Assembly: GCF_025917685.1 (NCBI RefSeq) | Contig: NZ_CP089518.1 | Span: 4,155,001-4,219,000, forward strand | DNA from: Bacillus cereus | Lineage (GTDB): Bacteria > Bacillota > Bacilli > Bacillales > Bacillaceae_G | Length of the DNA: 64,000 nucleotides | Direction: 5' to 3' | In this document: piece by piece, positions 49,275 through 59,754 of the stretch | How positions within the stretch are numbered: position 1 is the stretch's first letter | How the letters are laid out: each line of letters starts with the position of its first letter | Notes under the pieces: generated by a model | Database searches by the model: none | Seen by the model: only the letters and a program-made list of their open reading frames with translations | What the model was told of the DNA's origin: nothing | Translations under genes and position numbers: made by a program

Positions 49275-50834
49275 ATGACGAGACAAAGCTTTTTAAAAGG
49301 TGCATTTATTTTAATGATAGCTGGCTTTATTACAAAAATCCTTGGATTCATTAACCGCATTGTAATGGCACGTATTTTAGGAGAAGAAGGCGTTGGCCTT
49401 TATATGATGGCTGTCCCCACCTTCATTTTAGCAATTACATTAACACAAATAGGTCTTCCCGTTGCAATCGCAAAATTTGTAGCAGAAGCTGAAGCAGTAA
49501 ACGATAAACAAAGAGTTAAAAAAATCTTAACAGTCTCGCTAGCCATTACATCCATTATTAGTATCATTTTAACAATTGGGATTATGCTCCTCACACCTAT
49601 TTTAGCAAAAACATTATTAACTGATGAAAGAACGTACTATCCGTTAATGGCTATTTTACCTGTCGTCCCTGTTATTGCCGTTTCTTCCGTTTTACGTGGT
49701 TATTTCCAAGGGAAACAAAATATGAAGCCTAGCGCTTATGCCCAAGTCCTAGAACAAGTTGTCCGCATTACAATTATCGCTGTATGCATTCGGTTATTTT
49801 TACCTTACGGCGTAGAATATGCTGCAGCTGGCGCTATGTTATCAGCCGTTCTTGGCGAAGTTGCATCTTTATTATTTTTACTTACTTTATTCCAACGCGA
49901 AAAACATCTATCTATACGCTCTGGGTTTTTCACTACGGTAAAGGAGAGCAAAAATACATTTTATTCTCTTATGGATATCGCACTTCCAACTACAGGAAGT
50001 CGTTTAATCGGTTCCGTTTCATATTTCTTTGAACCTATCGTTGTTATGCAAAGCTTAGCAATTGCCGGGGTTGCTGCTTCTGTCGCAACACAGCAATACG
50101 GTATATTGAACGGTTACGCCTTCCCGCTTCTATCACTACCTGCCTTTATTACATACGCTCTTTCTACAGCACTCGTCCCTTCCATTAGTGAAGCAATGGC
50201 AAAGAGACAGCACAAATTAGTGGAACACCGTTTACAACAAGCACTTCGAATTTCCTTAATTACTGGTGGATGGTCAGTCGTTATTTTATATGTATTTGCT
50301 TCACCCGTCTTAACGCTTATGTATGGATCGGACAGTGCAACAGCGTTCATCCAACTTCTTGCACCTTGCTTTTTATTTCATTATTTTCAAAGCCCACTTA
50401 CATCTGTGTTGCAAGCTTTAAACTTAGCAAGAGCTGCTATGATGAACACATTTATTGGCGCTATCGTAAAATTAATCGTTATTTTTGCACTCGCTTCGCG
50501 CCCAGAATTCCAAATGATGGGGGTTGCTCTCGCAATCGCAGCAAATATAGTGACGGTAACATTCCTTCACTATGCTACTGTTTTAAAGAAAATTAAATTT
50601 ACCATTTATGCAAAAGACTATATTTTTGGAGGACTTGCCATCGGTATTGCAGGCGCCTTCGGTTTTTACCTTCATAAGTATATTATTTTCTCTCATTCAC
50701 TTGGCGTACAAACATTATGGGAAATCACTTTAACAACAATCGTTTATATTTTCCTCCTCTTTGCTTTCAAACTCATTCGAAAAGAAGAGTTGAGTCGCCT
50801 CCCTATCATTCGGAAACTTTCATTTTTGAAGTAA
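49275..50834 (+). CDS. spoVB: Stage V sporulation protein B (lipid-flippase family)
   Basis: A 519-residue polytopic protein (about 14 segments) of the MOP/MVF flippase superfamily, needed for spore cortex synthesis and probably exporting lipid-linked peptidoglycan precursor. It opens GAFILMIAGFITKILGFINRIVMARILGEEGVGLY and has the VLRGYFQGKQNMKPSAYAQVLEQ loop typical of SpoVB. It is divergent from comN and followed by a short terminator. Sporulation control would need sigma-E; weak CATAC-like boxes upstream are not convincing. Confidence 0.94.
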   Translation: MTRQSFLKGAFILMIAGFITKILGFINRIVMARILGEEGVGLYMMAVPTFILAITLTQIGLPVAIAKFVAEAEAVNDKQRVKKILTVSLAITSIISIILTIGIMLLTPILAKTLLTDERTYYPLMAILPVVPVIAVSSVLRGYFQGKQNMKPSAYAQVLEQVVRITIIAVCIRLFLPYGVEYAAAGAMLSAVLGEVASLLFLLTLFQREKHLSIRSGFFTTVKESKNTFYSLMDIALPTTGSRLIGSVSYFFEPIVVMQSLAIAGVAASVATQQYGILNGYAFPLLSLPAFITYALSTALVPSISEAMAKRQHKLVEHRLQQALRISLITGGWSVVILYVFASPVLTLMYGSDSATAFIQLLAPCFLFHYFQSPLTSVLQALNLARAAMMNTFIGAIVKLIVIFALASRPEFQMMGVALAIAANIVTVTFLHYATVLKKIKFTIYAKDYIFGGLAIGIAGAFGFYLHKYIIFSHSLGVQTLWEITLTTIVYIFLLFAFKLIRKEELSRLPIIRKLSFLK

Positions 50835-50835
50835 A

Positions 50836-50866
50836 TAGGCTTACTATTTAATCTGGTAAGCCTCTA
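50836..50866. terminator. Terminator between spoVB and the DUF421 gene
   Basis: AGGCTTAC, 11-base loop, GTAAGCCT right after the spoVB stop; T-rich on the + side. Confidence 0.65.
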
Positions 50867-51520
50867 GTTTTCTTTCAAATCAACAAAAAATTGGCCATTT
50901 TGAAAGCTGCAGTATAAAATTTGTGTTATATCGTTATAACCTAAGTTTTTTAATTTTCCAATGAGCCATTCATCTGTGTGTTCAATCATTTGCAAATGAT
51001 TGAATTGAATTTCTCCATCAATAATTAATGGGAGTGTAAAAATTGGCATATCATTTTTACTCTTTTTACTTTTTTGTTTTTGAAAAACAGACAACTTCCC
51101 TGACGGTTCTAAAATAGCATATTCCACATCCCGCACATCCCCGACCCCTTGCTCCCTTAGTTGCATCATTAAATCGTCTATGTTATAGCGCTGTTTCCGC
51201 ATCTTTTTTTCATCAATCTTTCCCGCATTTATAAGGATAGCCGGTTCCCCTTCTATTAAATGTCGAAAACGTTGAAACTTTAAAGATATAACTGACAAAA
51301 TGATTTGTATGCACATAAGAAAAATCATTGGAACTAATTGATGCCAAAGTGATTTATCGGTATTTTCAATTGCTACTACGGCCATTTCTCCAAGCATAAT
51401 GAATACGACTAGATCTAATACACTTAACTCTCCAATTTCACGTTTACCCATAAAACGGAAAATAATTAAGATAATGATATACAAAAGCATCGTCCGGCCA
51501 ATTATTGATACCCATTCCAT
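50864..51520 (-). CDS. yrbG: DUF421 family membrane protein (YrbG/YetF type)
   Basis: A 218-residue protein with three N-terminal membrane segments and a cytoplasmic C-terminal pair of alpha/beta subdomains (GEPAILINAGKIDEKKMRKQRYNIDDLMMQLREQGV). GKREIGELSVLDLVVFIMLGE is the family signature. Roles in spore formation or germination are known for related proteins. Its place between spoVB and yrzE matches B. subtilis yrbG. Confidence 0.88.
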   Translation of the reverse strand: MEWVSIIGRTMLLYIIILIIFRFMGKREIGELSVLDLVVFIMLGEMAVVAIENTDKSLWHQLVPMIFLMCIQIILSVISLKFQRFRHLIEGEPAILINAGKIDEKKMRKQRYNIDDLMMQLREQGVGDVRDVEYAILEPSGKLSVFQKQKSKKSKNDMPIFTLPLIIDGEIQFNHLQMIEHTDEWLIGKLKNLGYNDITQILYCSFQNGQFFVDLKEN

Positions 51521-51623
51521 TTCTACATCTCCTTTTTTATTTATAGATTCCCCTACAAAAAAGAAACTAGTCTAACTTGATCAAAATGAAAATATGCTTG
51601 TATTAAAAAGGGGGAATTCATAA

Positions 51624-52007
51624 ATGGATGGAACGAAAAAATTATCAACTGCAATCGGCTTCGGTATTATTGCCCTACTTATCCTCGCATCTATTACTAG
51701 CATGGTTATAGCTCTATTATTAAAGTTTACAAATATGAATGAAGGGACATTAACCGTTACTATTTTGATACTAGCTCTTCTATCTATGCTTATGTCTGGG
51801 TTTATTGCTGGCAAAAAAGCGCAAGGGAAAGGCTGGCTAGTAGGTTTCACAACAGGACTTACATTCGCCATACTTGTTTTTCTAGTTAACTATTTAGGTT
51901 TCTCTCAAACTTTATCGAACTCACAGTTACTTTACCAATTAGCATTAATGGGCGCGAGTACACTCGGTGGTATTTTCGGTGTAAATATGTCAAAACAAAA
52001 TAACTAA
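51624..52007 (+). CDS. yrzE: TIGR04086-type membrane protein (YrzE)
   Basis: A 127-residue protein with four membrane segments and the glycine/alanine-rich MLMSGFIAGKKAQGKGWLVGFTTGLTFA motif of the YrzE family. Function is unknown. It is located between yrbG and yajC as in B. subtilis, preceded by AAAGGGGG. Confidence 0.82.
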   Translation: MDGTKKLSTAIGFGIIALLILASITSMVIALLLKFTNMNEGTLTVTILILALLSMLMSGFIAGKKAQGKGWLVGFTTGLTFAILVFLVNYLGFSQTLSNSQLLYQLALMGASTLGGIFGVNMSKQNN

Positions 52008-52044
52008 AAAAGGCCCTGCACATTTCATGCAGGGCCTTTTTTAG
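52004..52044. terminator. Bidirectional terminator between yrzE and yajC
   Basis: CTAAAAAAGGCCCTGCA, 7-base loop, TGCAGGGCCTTTTTTAG; perfect 17-bp stem with T runs on both strands. Confidence 0.93.
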
Positions 52045-52301
52045 TTTTTCACAACTTCACGAATCGCATTGCGATCGAAAGTTAAGTGTGAACCACCAGA
52101 TTTAATAACGATTTTCGTTTCATCTACTGATTCGATTGTACCGTGTAAGCCACCAATTGTTATGATAGCATCACCTTTTGACAACTCGTTTTGCATTTGA
52201 GCAACTGCTTTTTGACGCTTTTGTTGCGGGCGAATTAATAAGAAATAGAAAATCGCAAACATCGCAACGATCATAATGATATTCATCATACCTGGATTCA
52301 T
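52041..52301 (-). CDS. yajC: Preprotein translocase subunit YajC
   Basis: An 86-residue single-span membrane protein that associates with SecDF. It has one N-terminal membrane helix, then the conserved FLLIRPQQKRQKAVAQMQNELSKGDAIITIGGLHGTI. It is the last gene of the ruvA-ruvB-queA-tgt run; secDF itself lies about 4 kb away on the same strand. Confidence 0.95.
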   Translation of the reverse strand: MNPGMMNIIMIVAMFAIFYFLLIRPQQKRQKAVAQMQNELSKGDAIITIGGLHGTIESVDETKIVIKSGGSHLTFDRNAIREVVKN

Positions 52302-52328
52302 CTTTTGTTCCTCCTTTTAAATTATGTA

Positions 52329-53471
<1,143 letters not shown>

Positions 53472-53480
53472 TTACTCCTT

Positions 53481-54533
53481 TTATTTGTTTCTCATTTTAG
53501 CGTGAGATGCAACGAACATTGCGTCACCGAAGCTAAAGAAACGATATTTTTCTTTTACTGCTTCATTATAAGCATGAAGTACATTATCTCTATTTGAAAA
53601 TGCACTTACAAGCATAATTAGTGTTGATTTCGGCAAATGGAAGTTTGTAATTAAACCATCAATTGCTTTAAATTCATATCCTGGGTACATAAAAATATCT
53701 GTCCATCCAGAAGCGGCACAAAGCTCACCATCATGATCTGTCGCAATTGTTTCTAATGTACGAGTTGATGTTGTACCTACAGTAATAATACGTCCACCAT
53801 TCTCTTTCACACGATTTAATAATGCCGCTGTCTCTTCAGACATATGGTAATATTCTGCGTGCATATGGTGCTCTTCAATCGTATCTGCAGAAACCGGTCT
53901 AAATGTTCCAAGTCCTACGTGAAGTGTAATAAATGCTAACTGAACGCCTTTTTGCTTTAACTTCTCAAGTAACTCTTCTGTAAAGTGAAGTCCTGCTGTC
54001 GGTGCTGCTGCTGAACCGATTTCTTTCGCATATACTGTTTGATAGCGATCGCGATCTTCCAGTGTTTCTTTAATATATGGAGGAAGTGGCATTTCCCCAA
54101 GTTCATCTAAAATTTCATAGAAGATGCCGTCATATGAAAATTCAAGCTGACGTCCACCTTGATCTGCAGTTCCTGTGCAAGTTGCTTTTAATTTCCCTTC
54201 ACCAAAAGAAATTACAGTTCCTTCTTTTACACGTTTCGCTGGCTTAACAAGCGTTTCCCACTTATCGCCTTCCTCTTGTTTCAAAAGAAGCACTTCAATG
54301 TGCGCGCCTGTATCTTCTTTTACACCGTGCAAGCGAGCAGGCATAACTTTCGTTTCATTTAAAACTAAACAATCCCCCTCATGTAAGTAAGAAAGAATGT
54401 CCGTAAAATGCTTATGCTCAATATCACCAGTTTCACGGTCTAACACCATCAATCTTGATGTTTCACGCTCTTCAAGCGGGACTTGCGCAATAAGTTCTTC
54501 TGGTAAATGAAAATCAAACAGATTAATATCCAT
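53481..54533 (-). CDS. queA: S-adenosylmethionine:tRNA ribosyltransferase-isomerase
   Basis: Transfers and isomerises the ribosyl part of SAM to preQ1-34 to form epoxyqueuosine. Typical segments are [38 protein letters not shown] and [17 protein letters not shown]. The ATG at 54533 is spaced from AGGTGG; the earlier GTG at 54545 lies in that signal. It is part of the ruvA-ruvB-queA-tgt-yajC unit. Confidence 0.96.
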   Translation of the reverse strand: MDINLFDFHLPEELIAQVPLEERETSRLMVLDRETGDIEHKHFTDILSYLHEGDCLVLNETKVMPARLHGVKEDTGAHIEVLLLKQEEGDKWETLVKPAKRVKEGTVISFGEGKLKATCTGTADQGGRQLEFSYDGIFYEILDELGEMPLPPYIKETLEDRDRYQTVYAKEIGSAAAPTAGLHFTEELLEKLKQKGVQLAFITLHVGLGTFRPVSADTIEEHHMHAEYYHMSEETAALLNRVKENGGRIITVGTTSTRTLETIATDHDGELCAASGWTDIFMYPGYEFKAIDGLITNFHLPKSTLIMLVSAFSNRDNVLHAYNEAVKEKYRFFSFGDAMFVASHAKMRNK

Positions 54534-54552
54534 AACTGTATCCACCTATTTC

Positions 54553-54753
54553 TTATTTGAATCGATTTATTATATACATAATAAAAGATAATACAATACT
54601 TAACACAATACATGTAATGATCGGAAAATAAAAGGTAACGTTACCTTTTTTCAAAAAAATATCGCCTGGAAGCCTTCCAATGAACTTCCAAGCTAGACCA
54701 ACAACAATGAGTAAAATACCGGCTGTAATAAGCAGCTTTGGCATCTCCGTCAT
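54553..54753 (-). CDS. DUF2905 small membrane protein
   Basis: 66 residues with two membrane segments around the family motif [21 protein letters not shown]. It overlaps the ruvB stop by four bases (ATGA), so it is translated with it. DUF2905 genes sit between ruvB and queA in many Firmicutes; function is unknown. Confidence 0.87.
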   Translation of the reverse strand: MTEMPKLLITAGILLIVVGLAWKFIGRLPGDIFLKKGNVTFYFPIITCIVLSIVLSFIMYIINRFK

Positions 54754-55751
54754 GCTTTTGGCATCTCCATTCCGAAATGTTCATATGCAAGCGGAGTTAC
54801 AATCCGGCCTCTTGGAGTTCGTTGTAAAAAGCCAATTTGTAATAAATACGGCTCATACACATCTTCAATCGTATGAGATTCTTCCCCAATCGTCGCCGAA
54901 ACTGTTTCTAGTCCAACTGGACCACCACGGAACTTTTCAATAATACCAAGTAATAATTTATGGTCAATATGATCAAGACCTAATTTATCTACTTGCAGTA
55001 GTTCTAACGCCATTTGTGTAATTTCCATTGCAATTGTTCCGTCGCTGCGAACTTGTGCGAAATCACGTACACGTCGTAATAAACGATTCGCTATACGAGG
55101 TGTACCACGAGCACGTCTTGCAATTTCTAGTGCAGCTAATGAGTCGATTTCAACTTCAAACACTTCTGCTGTACGTTCAACAATCGCAGAAAGCTGATCC
55201 ACTGTATAATACTCTAATCTTGAAAGTACACCGAAACGGTCACGGAGCGGCGCTGATAATGCTCCGGCACGTGTTGTCGCTCCAACTAATGTAAATGGAG
55301 GTAAATCTAAGCGTACAGACCGTGCTGACGGTCCTTTTCCAATTACGATATCAAGACAAAAGTCTTCCATCGCAGGATATAGTACTTCTTCAATTGATCT
55401 ATGCAAACGGTGAATTTCATCAATAAACAATACATCTCCAGGTTGAAGTGCTGTTAATACCGCTGCTAAATCTCCTGGTCTTTCAATTGCGGGACCTGAC
55501 GTCGTTCGAATGTTAACACCCATTTCATTGGCAATAATATTCGCAAGCGTCGTTTTACCAAGTCCAGGTGGTCCATATAAAAGTACGTGATCTAACGTTT
55601 CTTCACGCATTTTCGCCGCTTCAATAAACACTTCTAAATTATGTTTCGCTTTATCTTGGCCAATATACTGACGGAGCGTCTGTGGCCGTAATGAATACTC
55701 TAAATCCGCATCTTCGTATCCAGATTCCCCTGAAAGGAGACGTTCGTCCAT
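54750..55751 (-). CDS. ruvB: Holliday junction branch migration ATPase RuvB
   Basis: The hexameric AAA+ motor of RuvAB. Walker [15 protein letters not shown], Walker [13 protein letters not shown], sensor 1 GATTRAG and the C-terminal winged helix ([13 protein letters not shown]) are all present. The ATG at 55751 gives 333 residues and has GAGGTG six bases upstream; this signal overlaps the ruvA stop. Confidence 0.97.
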   Translation of the reverse strand: MDERLLSGESGYEDADLEYSLRPQTLRQYIGQDKAKHNLEVFIEAAKMREETLDHVLLYGPPGLGKTTLANIIANEMGVNIRTTSGPAIERPGDLAAVLTALQPGDVLFIDEIHRLHRSIEEVLYPAMEDFCLDIVIGKGPSARSVRLDLPPFTLVGATTRAGALSAPLRDRFGVLSRLEYYTVDQLSAIVERTAEVFEVEIDSLAALEIARRARGTPRIANRLLRRVRDFAQVRSDGTIAMEITQMALELLQVDKLGLDHIDHKLLLGIIEKFRGGPVGLETVSATIGEESHTIEDVYEPYLLQIGFLQRTPRGRIVTPLAYEHFGMEMPKA

Positions 55752-55756
55752 TATAC

Positions 55757-56374
55757 TCACCTCTTACCATTTAGTAAAAGACTAAGTGCCTTTTTAATAT
55801 ATTGATCCGTCGTTAATGATTCTTTTAATAACTCTGGTACAACACGAGAAACTTCCCGTTCTGCATAACCAAGTGCACGCAGTGCCTCCAGTGCTTCATC
55901 AAGTTCAACTGAGGAACCTTTCTTCTCATCAAAACTTTCAACATCTGAGAACAAATCAACAAACGCATCTGGTACAACATCTGCTAGTTTTCCTTTTAAA
56001 TCTAAAATCATTTGGCGCGCTGTTTTCTTTCCGACGCCCGGGAACTTCACTAAAAACTTCTCATCTTCATGTTCAATCGCTTGAACGACCTGTCCTGTTT
56101 GACCAGAAGCTAAAATTGCAAGAGCGCCTTTTGGCCCAATGCCAGACACACCTAACAACTTTGTAAATAATAAACGCTCTTCACGTGTTTTAAATCCGTA
56201 AAGTGCCATAATATCTTCTCTTACATAATGATATGTATAGACACGAATTTCTTGCTTACTTCTTTGAAATACATACGGATTTGGTGTGAAAATTTGATAA
56301 CCAATTCCATTATGATCAATTACGACATATTCCGGTCCTACATATTCCACGTAACCTGTAACATATTCAAACAA
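55757..56374 (-). CDS. ruvA: Holliday junction DNA-binding protein RuvA
   Basis: Forms the tetramer that holds the four-way junction for RuvB. It has an N-terminal OB fold, helix-hairpin-helix motifs ([32 protein letters not shown]) and a C-terminal RuvB-binding domain with [11 protein letters not shown]. The frame runs to 56395, but a TTG at 56374, eight bases after AGGGAG, gives 205 residues and begins at the conserved [12 protein letters not shown]. It ends overlapping the ruvB ribosome-binding site. Confidence 0.94.
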   Translation of the reverse strand: MFEYVTGYVEYVGPEYVVIDHNGIGYQIFTPNPYVFQRSKQEIRVYTYHYVREDIMALYGFKTREERLLFTKLLGVSGIGPKGALAILASGQTGQVVQAIEHEDEKFLVKFPGVGKKTARQMILDLKGKLADVVPDAFVDLFSDVESFDEKKGSSVELDEALEALRALGYAEREVSRVVPELLKESLTTDQYIKKALSLLLNGKR

Positions 56375-56484
56375 AATACGATCTCTCCCTCTCAAATCAT
56401 GTATTCCATTTTAACATATTTAACAATAGAAAAGCGAGAATGCCCCAACAAATGTTCTCTATTTGAAACTTCTGTTATTTTCCA

Positions 56485-56536
56485 TTGACAGAAAGTATAA
56501 AGCCCCTTAATATACAGAGGTCGATAATGATTATCA
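56485..56536 (+). promoter_or_regulatory. Fur-controlled promoter of the orphan binding protein
   Basis: TTGACA (56485-56490), 17 bases, TAATAT (56508-56513), followed by CGATAATGATTATCA (56522-56536), a Fur box with 14 of 15 bases matching. The box covers the likely start point. Confidence 0.88.
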
Positions 56537-56562
56537 ATATTAATTAAAGGGGTTACATCAGG

Positions 56563-57507
56563 ATGAAACAAAAGCTATTTATTTTATTTACTATTATGCT
56601 AGTTGTTCTTTCTATCGTTGGCTGTTCTTCTCAAAAAGAAGAATCAAAAGCAAAAGAACAACCGAAAACAAAAGTTGTAAAACATGCTAAAGGGGAAGCA
56701 ACAATTCCAGTTAATCCAAAGAGAATTGTTGATTTATCTGGATCAACAGAGGAATTATTAATCCTTGGACATAAACCTGTTGGCACAGCAAACACGTATA
56801 AAGATAAAATCCAAAATCACTTAACGGACAAGCTAGACGGCGTAAAGGCAGTCGGCTGGTACTGGGCGCCTAAAGTTGACCTAGAGGCTGTTACAGCTTT
56901 AAAACCAGACTTAATTATTTTAAACAATCGTCAATTGAAAATTTATGATCAACTAGAAAAAGTTGCACCGACAGTTGTTCTAGAAACAAATCTAGAAGAC
57001 TGGCGTGGTAAGTTTAAAGAAGTAGGTAAACTATTTGACGAAGAAAAGAAAGCTGACAAATGGATTGCAGACTACGATAAAAAAGCAGACTCTTTATCAA
57101 AAAAAATTAAAGAAAAAACAAAAGATGAAAACTTTATGTTCGTCGCAGTTACACCTCAAAACTTCCGTGTATACGGTAGCTTCGGATACGGTGACATCAT
57201 CTTTAACGATTTAAAACTTCCAGCAACAAAAGGTACAGATTTAAAACAAACGATGGCACAAGTATCACTAGAAGGTCTTGTTGCATTCCAGCCTGACCAA
57301 ATGTTTATCGTAAACTTCGGCGGTGAAGCTGATAAAGTGTACGAAGACTATAAAAACAGTGCCGTTTGGAAAGACAATAAAGCAGTAAAAAGCAATCACG
57401 TATACGAAGTATCAAATGAAGTCTTCAATACGAAAGCATTCAACCCAATCGGAAAAGATATGCTGATTGATGAAATTGCAAAAGAAATTTTAGCTAAAAA
57501 TAAATAA
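56563..57507 (+). CDS. Orphan iron-siderophore-binding lipoprotein
   Basis: A 314-residue substrate-binding lipoprotein (signal peptide, lipobox IVGC with Cys21) of the FhuD/FeuA/YfiY class III type: NPKRIVDLSGSTEELLILGHKPVG in lobe 1, LKPDLIILN, and FGYGDIIFNDLKLP and HVYEVSNEVFN in lobe 2. No permease or ATPase gene is near, so it must use a transporter encoded elsewhere. A Fur box lies at its promoter. It stands between ruvA and bofC, which are near each other in B. subtilis, so it is an insertion. The siderophore is unknown. Confidence 0.9.
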   Translation: MKQKLFILFTIMLVVLSIVGCSSQKEESKAKEQPKTKVVKHAKGEATIPVNPKRIVDLSGSTEELLILGHKPVGTANTYKDKIQNHLTDKLDGVKAVGWYWAPKVDLEAVTALKPDLIILNNRQLKIYDQLEKVAPTVVLETNLEDWRGKFKEVGKLFDEEKKADKWIADYDKKADSLSKKIKEKTKDENFMFVAVTPQNFRVYGSFGYGDIIFNDLKLPATKGTDLKQTMAQVSLEGLVAFQPDQMFIVNFGGEADKVYEDYKNSAVWKDNKAVKSNHVYEVSNEVFNTKAFNPIGKDMLIDEIAKEILAKNK

Positions 57508-57508
57508 G

Positions 57509-57539
57509 AAAAAGCAGCTCACCATGAGCTGCTTTTTTT
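57509..57539. terminator. Bidirectional terminator between the lipoprotein gene and bofC
   Basis: AAAAAGCAGCTC, 5-base loop, GAGCTGCTTTTTTT. Confidence 0.92.
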
Positions 57540-58034
57540 CTTATTTTGTACTGCATACTGCTTCATTTTTTCGATTGTCTTCACAAAACCTTCTTTTGAT
57601 TTTATGCGAATACCACGTTTCAATTTCGCACGTTCATAACTCTCAAGTTTTTTCATATCAATTTGAAAAAAGGAGTGGATCGCGTTATCACTTTTCGGTA
57701 CCCCTTTGAAAATTTGTAATATCCCTTCCTCTGAAACACCAAAATAACCGCTCGTTTTCAGTAAAGGAGAAATATCATCAACTTTCTTTTGTAATACAAT
57801 TTGTACATCATCACGATCAACAAGTTGCCATTCCTTATATTGCTGCAAAAACTTTTCTAAATCCGCTACTTTTTCTGTCAGTATTTCCTCACTTACTTCT
57901 CCATCAACATACATGCGCTCTAATAAAATTGTAACTTGAGGTTCTTTTTCTACTACTTCTGCCCTCACATCGGATCCATAAGCTAAGCAAAACATCATAA
58001 CGAAAGCTTGCAATGCAATTAGTATCCATTTCAT
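57519..58034 (-). CDS. bofC: Forespore regulator of the sigma-K checkpoint, BofC
   Basis: A 171-residue secreted forespore protein. Signal peptide (residues 1-25, cut near VRAEV), then two small domains; LERMYVDGEVSEEILTEKV and DISPLLKTSGYFGVSEEGILQIFKGVP are BofC-like. In B. subtilis BofC restrains SpoIVB and so the intercompartmental activation of sigma-K. Gene position near ruvA supports the call. The 3-prime end falls in the shared terminator. Confidence 0.88.
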   Translation of the reverse strand: MKWILIALQAFVMMFCLAYGSDVRAEVVEKEPQVTILLERMYVDGEVSEEILTEKVADLEKFLQQYKEWQLVDRDDVQIVLQKKVDDISPLLKTSGYFGVSEEGILQIFKGVPKSDNAIHSFFQIDMKKLESYERAKLKRGIRIKSKEGFVKTIEKMKQYAVQNKKKSSSW

Positions 58035-58154
58035 TTCCGTTCACCTCTTCTAGGCAAAATCATACTTTCATTTGTAGTTTTTCCGGAAATGGGGGTTTTA
58101 TCCCTAATTCATAGAATGCTCACATTAAGAATTATAGAGTTCCATTATTTCTAT

Positions 58155-59084
58155 TTACTTAGAAACGCGTTGATTATGTGAAACCTTCTTTATAGCTTTA
58201 TTGGATTGCATCGTTGCTATGTAAACACCAATTAGCACAATTATCATTCCAACTATTTGTTGCCATGTAACAGTTGCTCCATATAATATAACCGATATAC
58301 ATGTAGCCACAATGGGTGTTAGATTTAAATACATACTAGCTTTACTTGCACCTAGCTCTTCTACCCCTTTATTAAACACGATATATCCAATTAACGTACC
58401 GCATACCACCATGTACAACATCTCTATCCATCCCTGTAAAGAAAGCGTCACAACCTTTCCCCAGCCATCTTCATACAGAGAAAGTCCTGCTAAAAAAACA
58501 GTTCCTAATACCGTCATACTCATTGTAGTTAACAAGGGTGATACACCACGCATAACTTTTTTCCCTGTTAAGCTATATAACACCCCACATATTAAAGCAG
58601 CTATAAATAAAAGATCCCCCTTATTAAATGATAAAGACATAAGTTTATGTACTGAACCACCCGTAATAACAACTATTACACCAATAAGAGATAAGATTAA
58701 ACTTATTCCTATTTTTAAATTCCAAGATTCTTTAAAAAATAATATTGCTCCTAATGTCACAAAGACGGGTATTGTAGCAATGATAAGTGAGCCATTCATA
58801 GTAGAAGTATAGTGAAGTCCCATAAAGAAAAAAACATTGTAACCAAAAATACCTGTTAACGATACAAATAATAGCCCTCGCCAATTTTCAGCTAACAAAC
58901 TTGTATCCCACTCAGATTTCATCAAGACTATCCCCATCAAAATAAAACCAGCTAAGCCAAAACGAATTGTCGCTGCGGTAATGGGTGGTATCTCTGTAAT
59001 AATATGCTCTGCTGTTGCAAAAGAGCCACCCCAAAATAAAGGAACAAGTAACATAATTACGTACATACGATTTACATTGTTCAT
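58155..59084 (-). CDS. EamA/DMT-family transporter
   Basis: A ten-segment membrane protein (309 residues) made of two EamA repeats (first repeat with PLFWGGSFATAEHIITEIPPITAATIRFGLAG, second starting GDLLFIAALICGVLYSLTG). The substrate is unknown; such proteins export metabolites or amino acids. It follows an ArsR-type regulator on the same strand, and a 10-bp inverted repeat sits between them, so it is probably the regulator's target. It is not part of the B. subtilis order here. Confidence 0.88.
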   Translation of the reverse strand: MNNVNRMYVIMLLVPLFWGGSFATAEHIITEIPPITAATIRFGLAGFILMGIVLMKSEWDTSLLAENWRGLLFVSLTGIFGYNVFFFMGLHYTSTMNGSLIIATIPVFVTLGAILFFKESWNLKIGISLILSLIGVIVVITGGSVHKLMSLSFNKGDLLFIAALICGVLYSLTGKKVMRGVSPLLTTMSMTVLGTVFLAGLSLYEDGWGKVVTLSLQGWIEMLYMVVCGTLIGYIVFNKGVEELGASKASMYLNLTPIVATCISVILYGATVTWQQIVGMIIVLIGVYIATMQSNKAIKKVSHNQRVSK

Positions 59085-59105
59085 TCTTATTACCCCTTTT
59101 CACAA

Positions 59106-59131
59106 AACAAGTTTATAAGTTTAAACTTGTT
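59106..59131. promoter_or_regulatory. Candidate ArsR-type operator before the EamA gene
   Basis: AACAAGTTTA, 6 bases, TAAACTTGTT: a perfect 10-bp inverted repeat in the 66-base gap, about 25 bases before the transporter start. Confidence 0.62.
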
Positions 59132-59150
59132 TACTTATTGATCAAAAAAA

Positions 59151-59471
59151 TTAGTAATTTGACTCTATCGCTTGAAGTAAATCCTTCACTTGTTTTAAAA
59201 ATTCTCCAGCTACTATAGAATAAAAAATTTCTTTTCCACTCCGCTCCGCTACAATTAATTCTGCTTGTTTTAAAATTTTCAAATGATGCGAAACAGCCGG
59301 TCTAGAAATCCCCATTTCATCTGTTATTTGCGTTACATTCATCTGTTTGTTTTTTAATAACAACATAATAATTTGCTGACGATTCTCATCTCCCAGTGCC
59401 TGAAATATAGGTGTTACGACCTGAAATTTCTCTAATACAACTTCTGTATTTCTACATTCAAAACTCTTCAT
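59151..59471 (-). CDS. ArsR-family transcriptional regulator
   Basis: About 106 residues with the winged helix-turn-helix FQALGDENRQQIIMLLLKNKQMNVTQITDEMGISRPAVSHHLKILKQAELI and wing ERSGKEIFYSI. The only cysteine (in FECRN) is not in the ELCVCDL metal motif, so sensing by the classical arsenite site is unlikely; the inducer is unknown. The ORF extends to 59519; the ATG at 59471 (after GAAGAGG) is the likely start, although spacing is tight. Its own promoter, TTTACA-N17-TATTAT (59523-59551), lies upstream. Confidence 0.83.
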   Translation of the reverse strand: MKSFECRNTEVVLEKFQVVTPIFQALGDENRQQIIMLLLKNKQMNVTQITDEMGISRPAVSHHLKILKQAELIVAERSGKEIFYSIVAGEFLKQVKDLLQAIESNY

Positions 59472-59522
59472 ATCCTCTTCATCCCAACTATATATAAAAA
59501 ATATGTAATATATTACCATTCA

Positions 59523-59551
59523 ATAATAACTCTTTTACATGCACTTGTAAA
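59523..59551 (-). promoter_or_regulatory. Promoter of the ArsR-EamA pair
   Basis: Reverse strand TTTACA (59546-59551), 17 bases, TATTAT (59523-59528), downstream of the terminator of the candidate small RNA. Confidence 0.62.
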
Positions 59552-59580
59552 TAACTTTATTTTCTGACTTTAAAACCAAC

Positions 59581-59748
59581 AAAAAAAGAGAAGCCTGGAT
59601 TCCTCCAATCTTCTCTTTATATTCATATAAAATGAAAGACGCCTGCAAAGCAGGCGTCTTGATGCGTTTACGGCGAGAGACCAGGCGACCACATTCGCGT
59701 GTTTAGCACTTAAGCATATCTCTCGTCTTACGTAAATTAGCTCATCGC
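59581..59748 (-). ncRNA. Candidate structured small RNA
   Basis: Reverse-strand unit with its own promoter (TTGCGC 59778-59783, 17 bases with TG extension, TATATT 59755-59760). The body closes by TTTACG (59736-59731) with CGTAAA (59672-59667) and ACGAGAGA (59726-59719) with TCTCTCGC (59680-59673), enclosing about 38 bases. Then come the hairpin GACGCCTGC-TTT-GCAGGCGTC (59638-59658) and a terminator AAAGAGAAG/CTTCTCTTT (59585-59618) with a T7 run and GGAGG in its loop. No ORF of note and no family I recognise. Confidence 0.55.
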
Positions 59749-59754
59749 TTTGCT

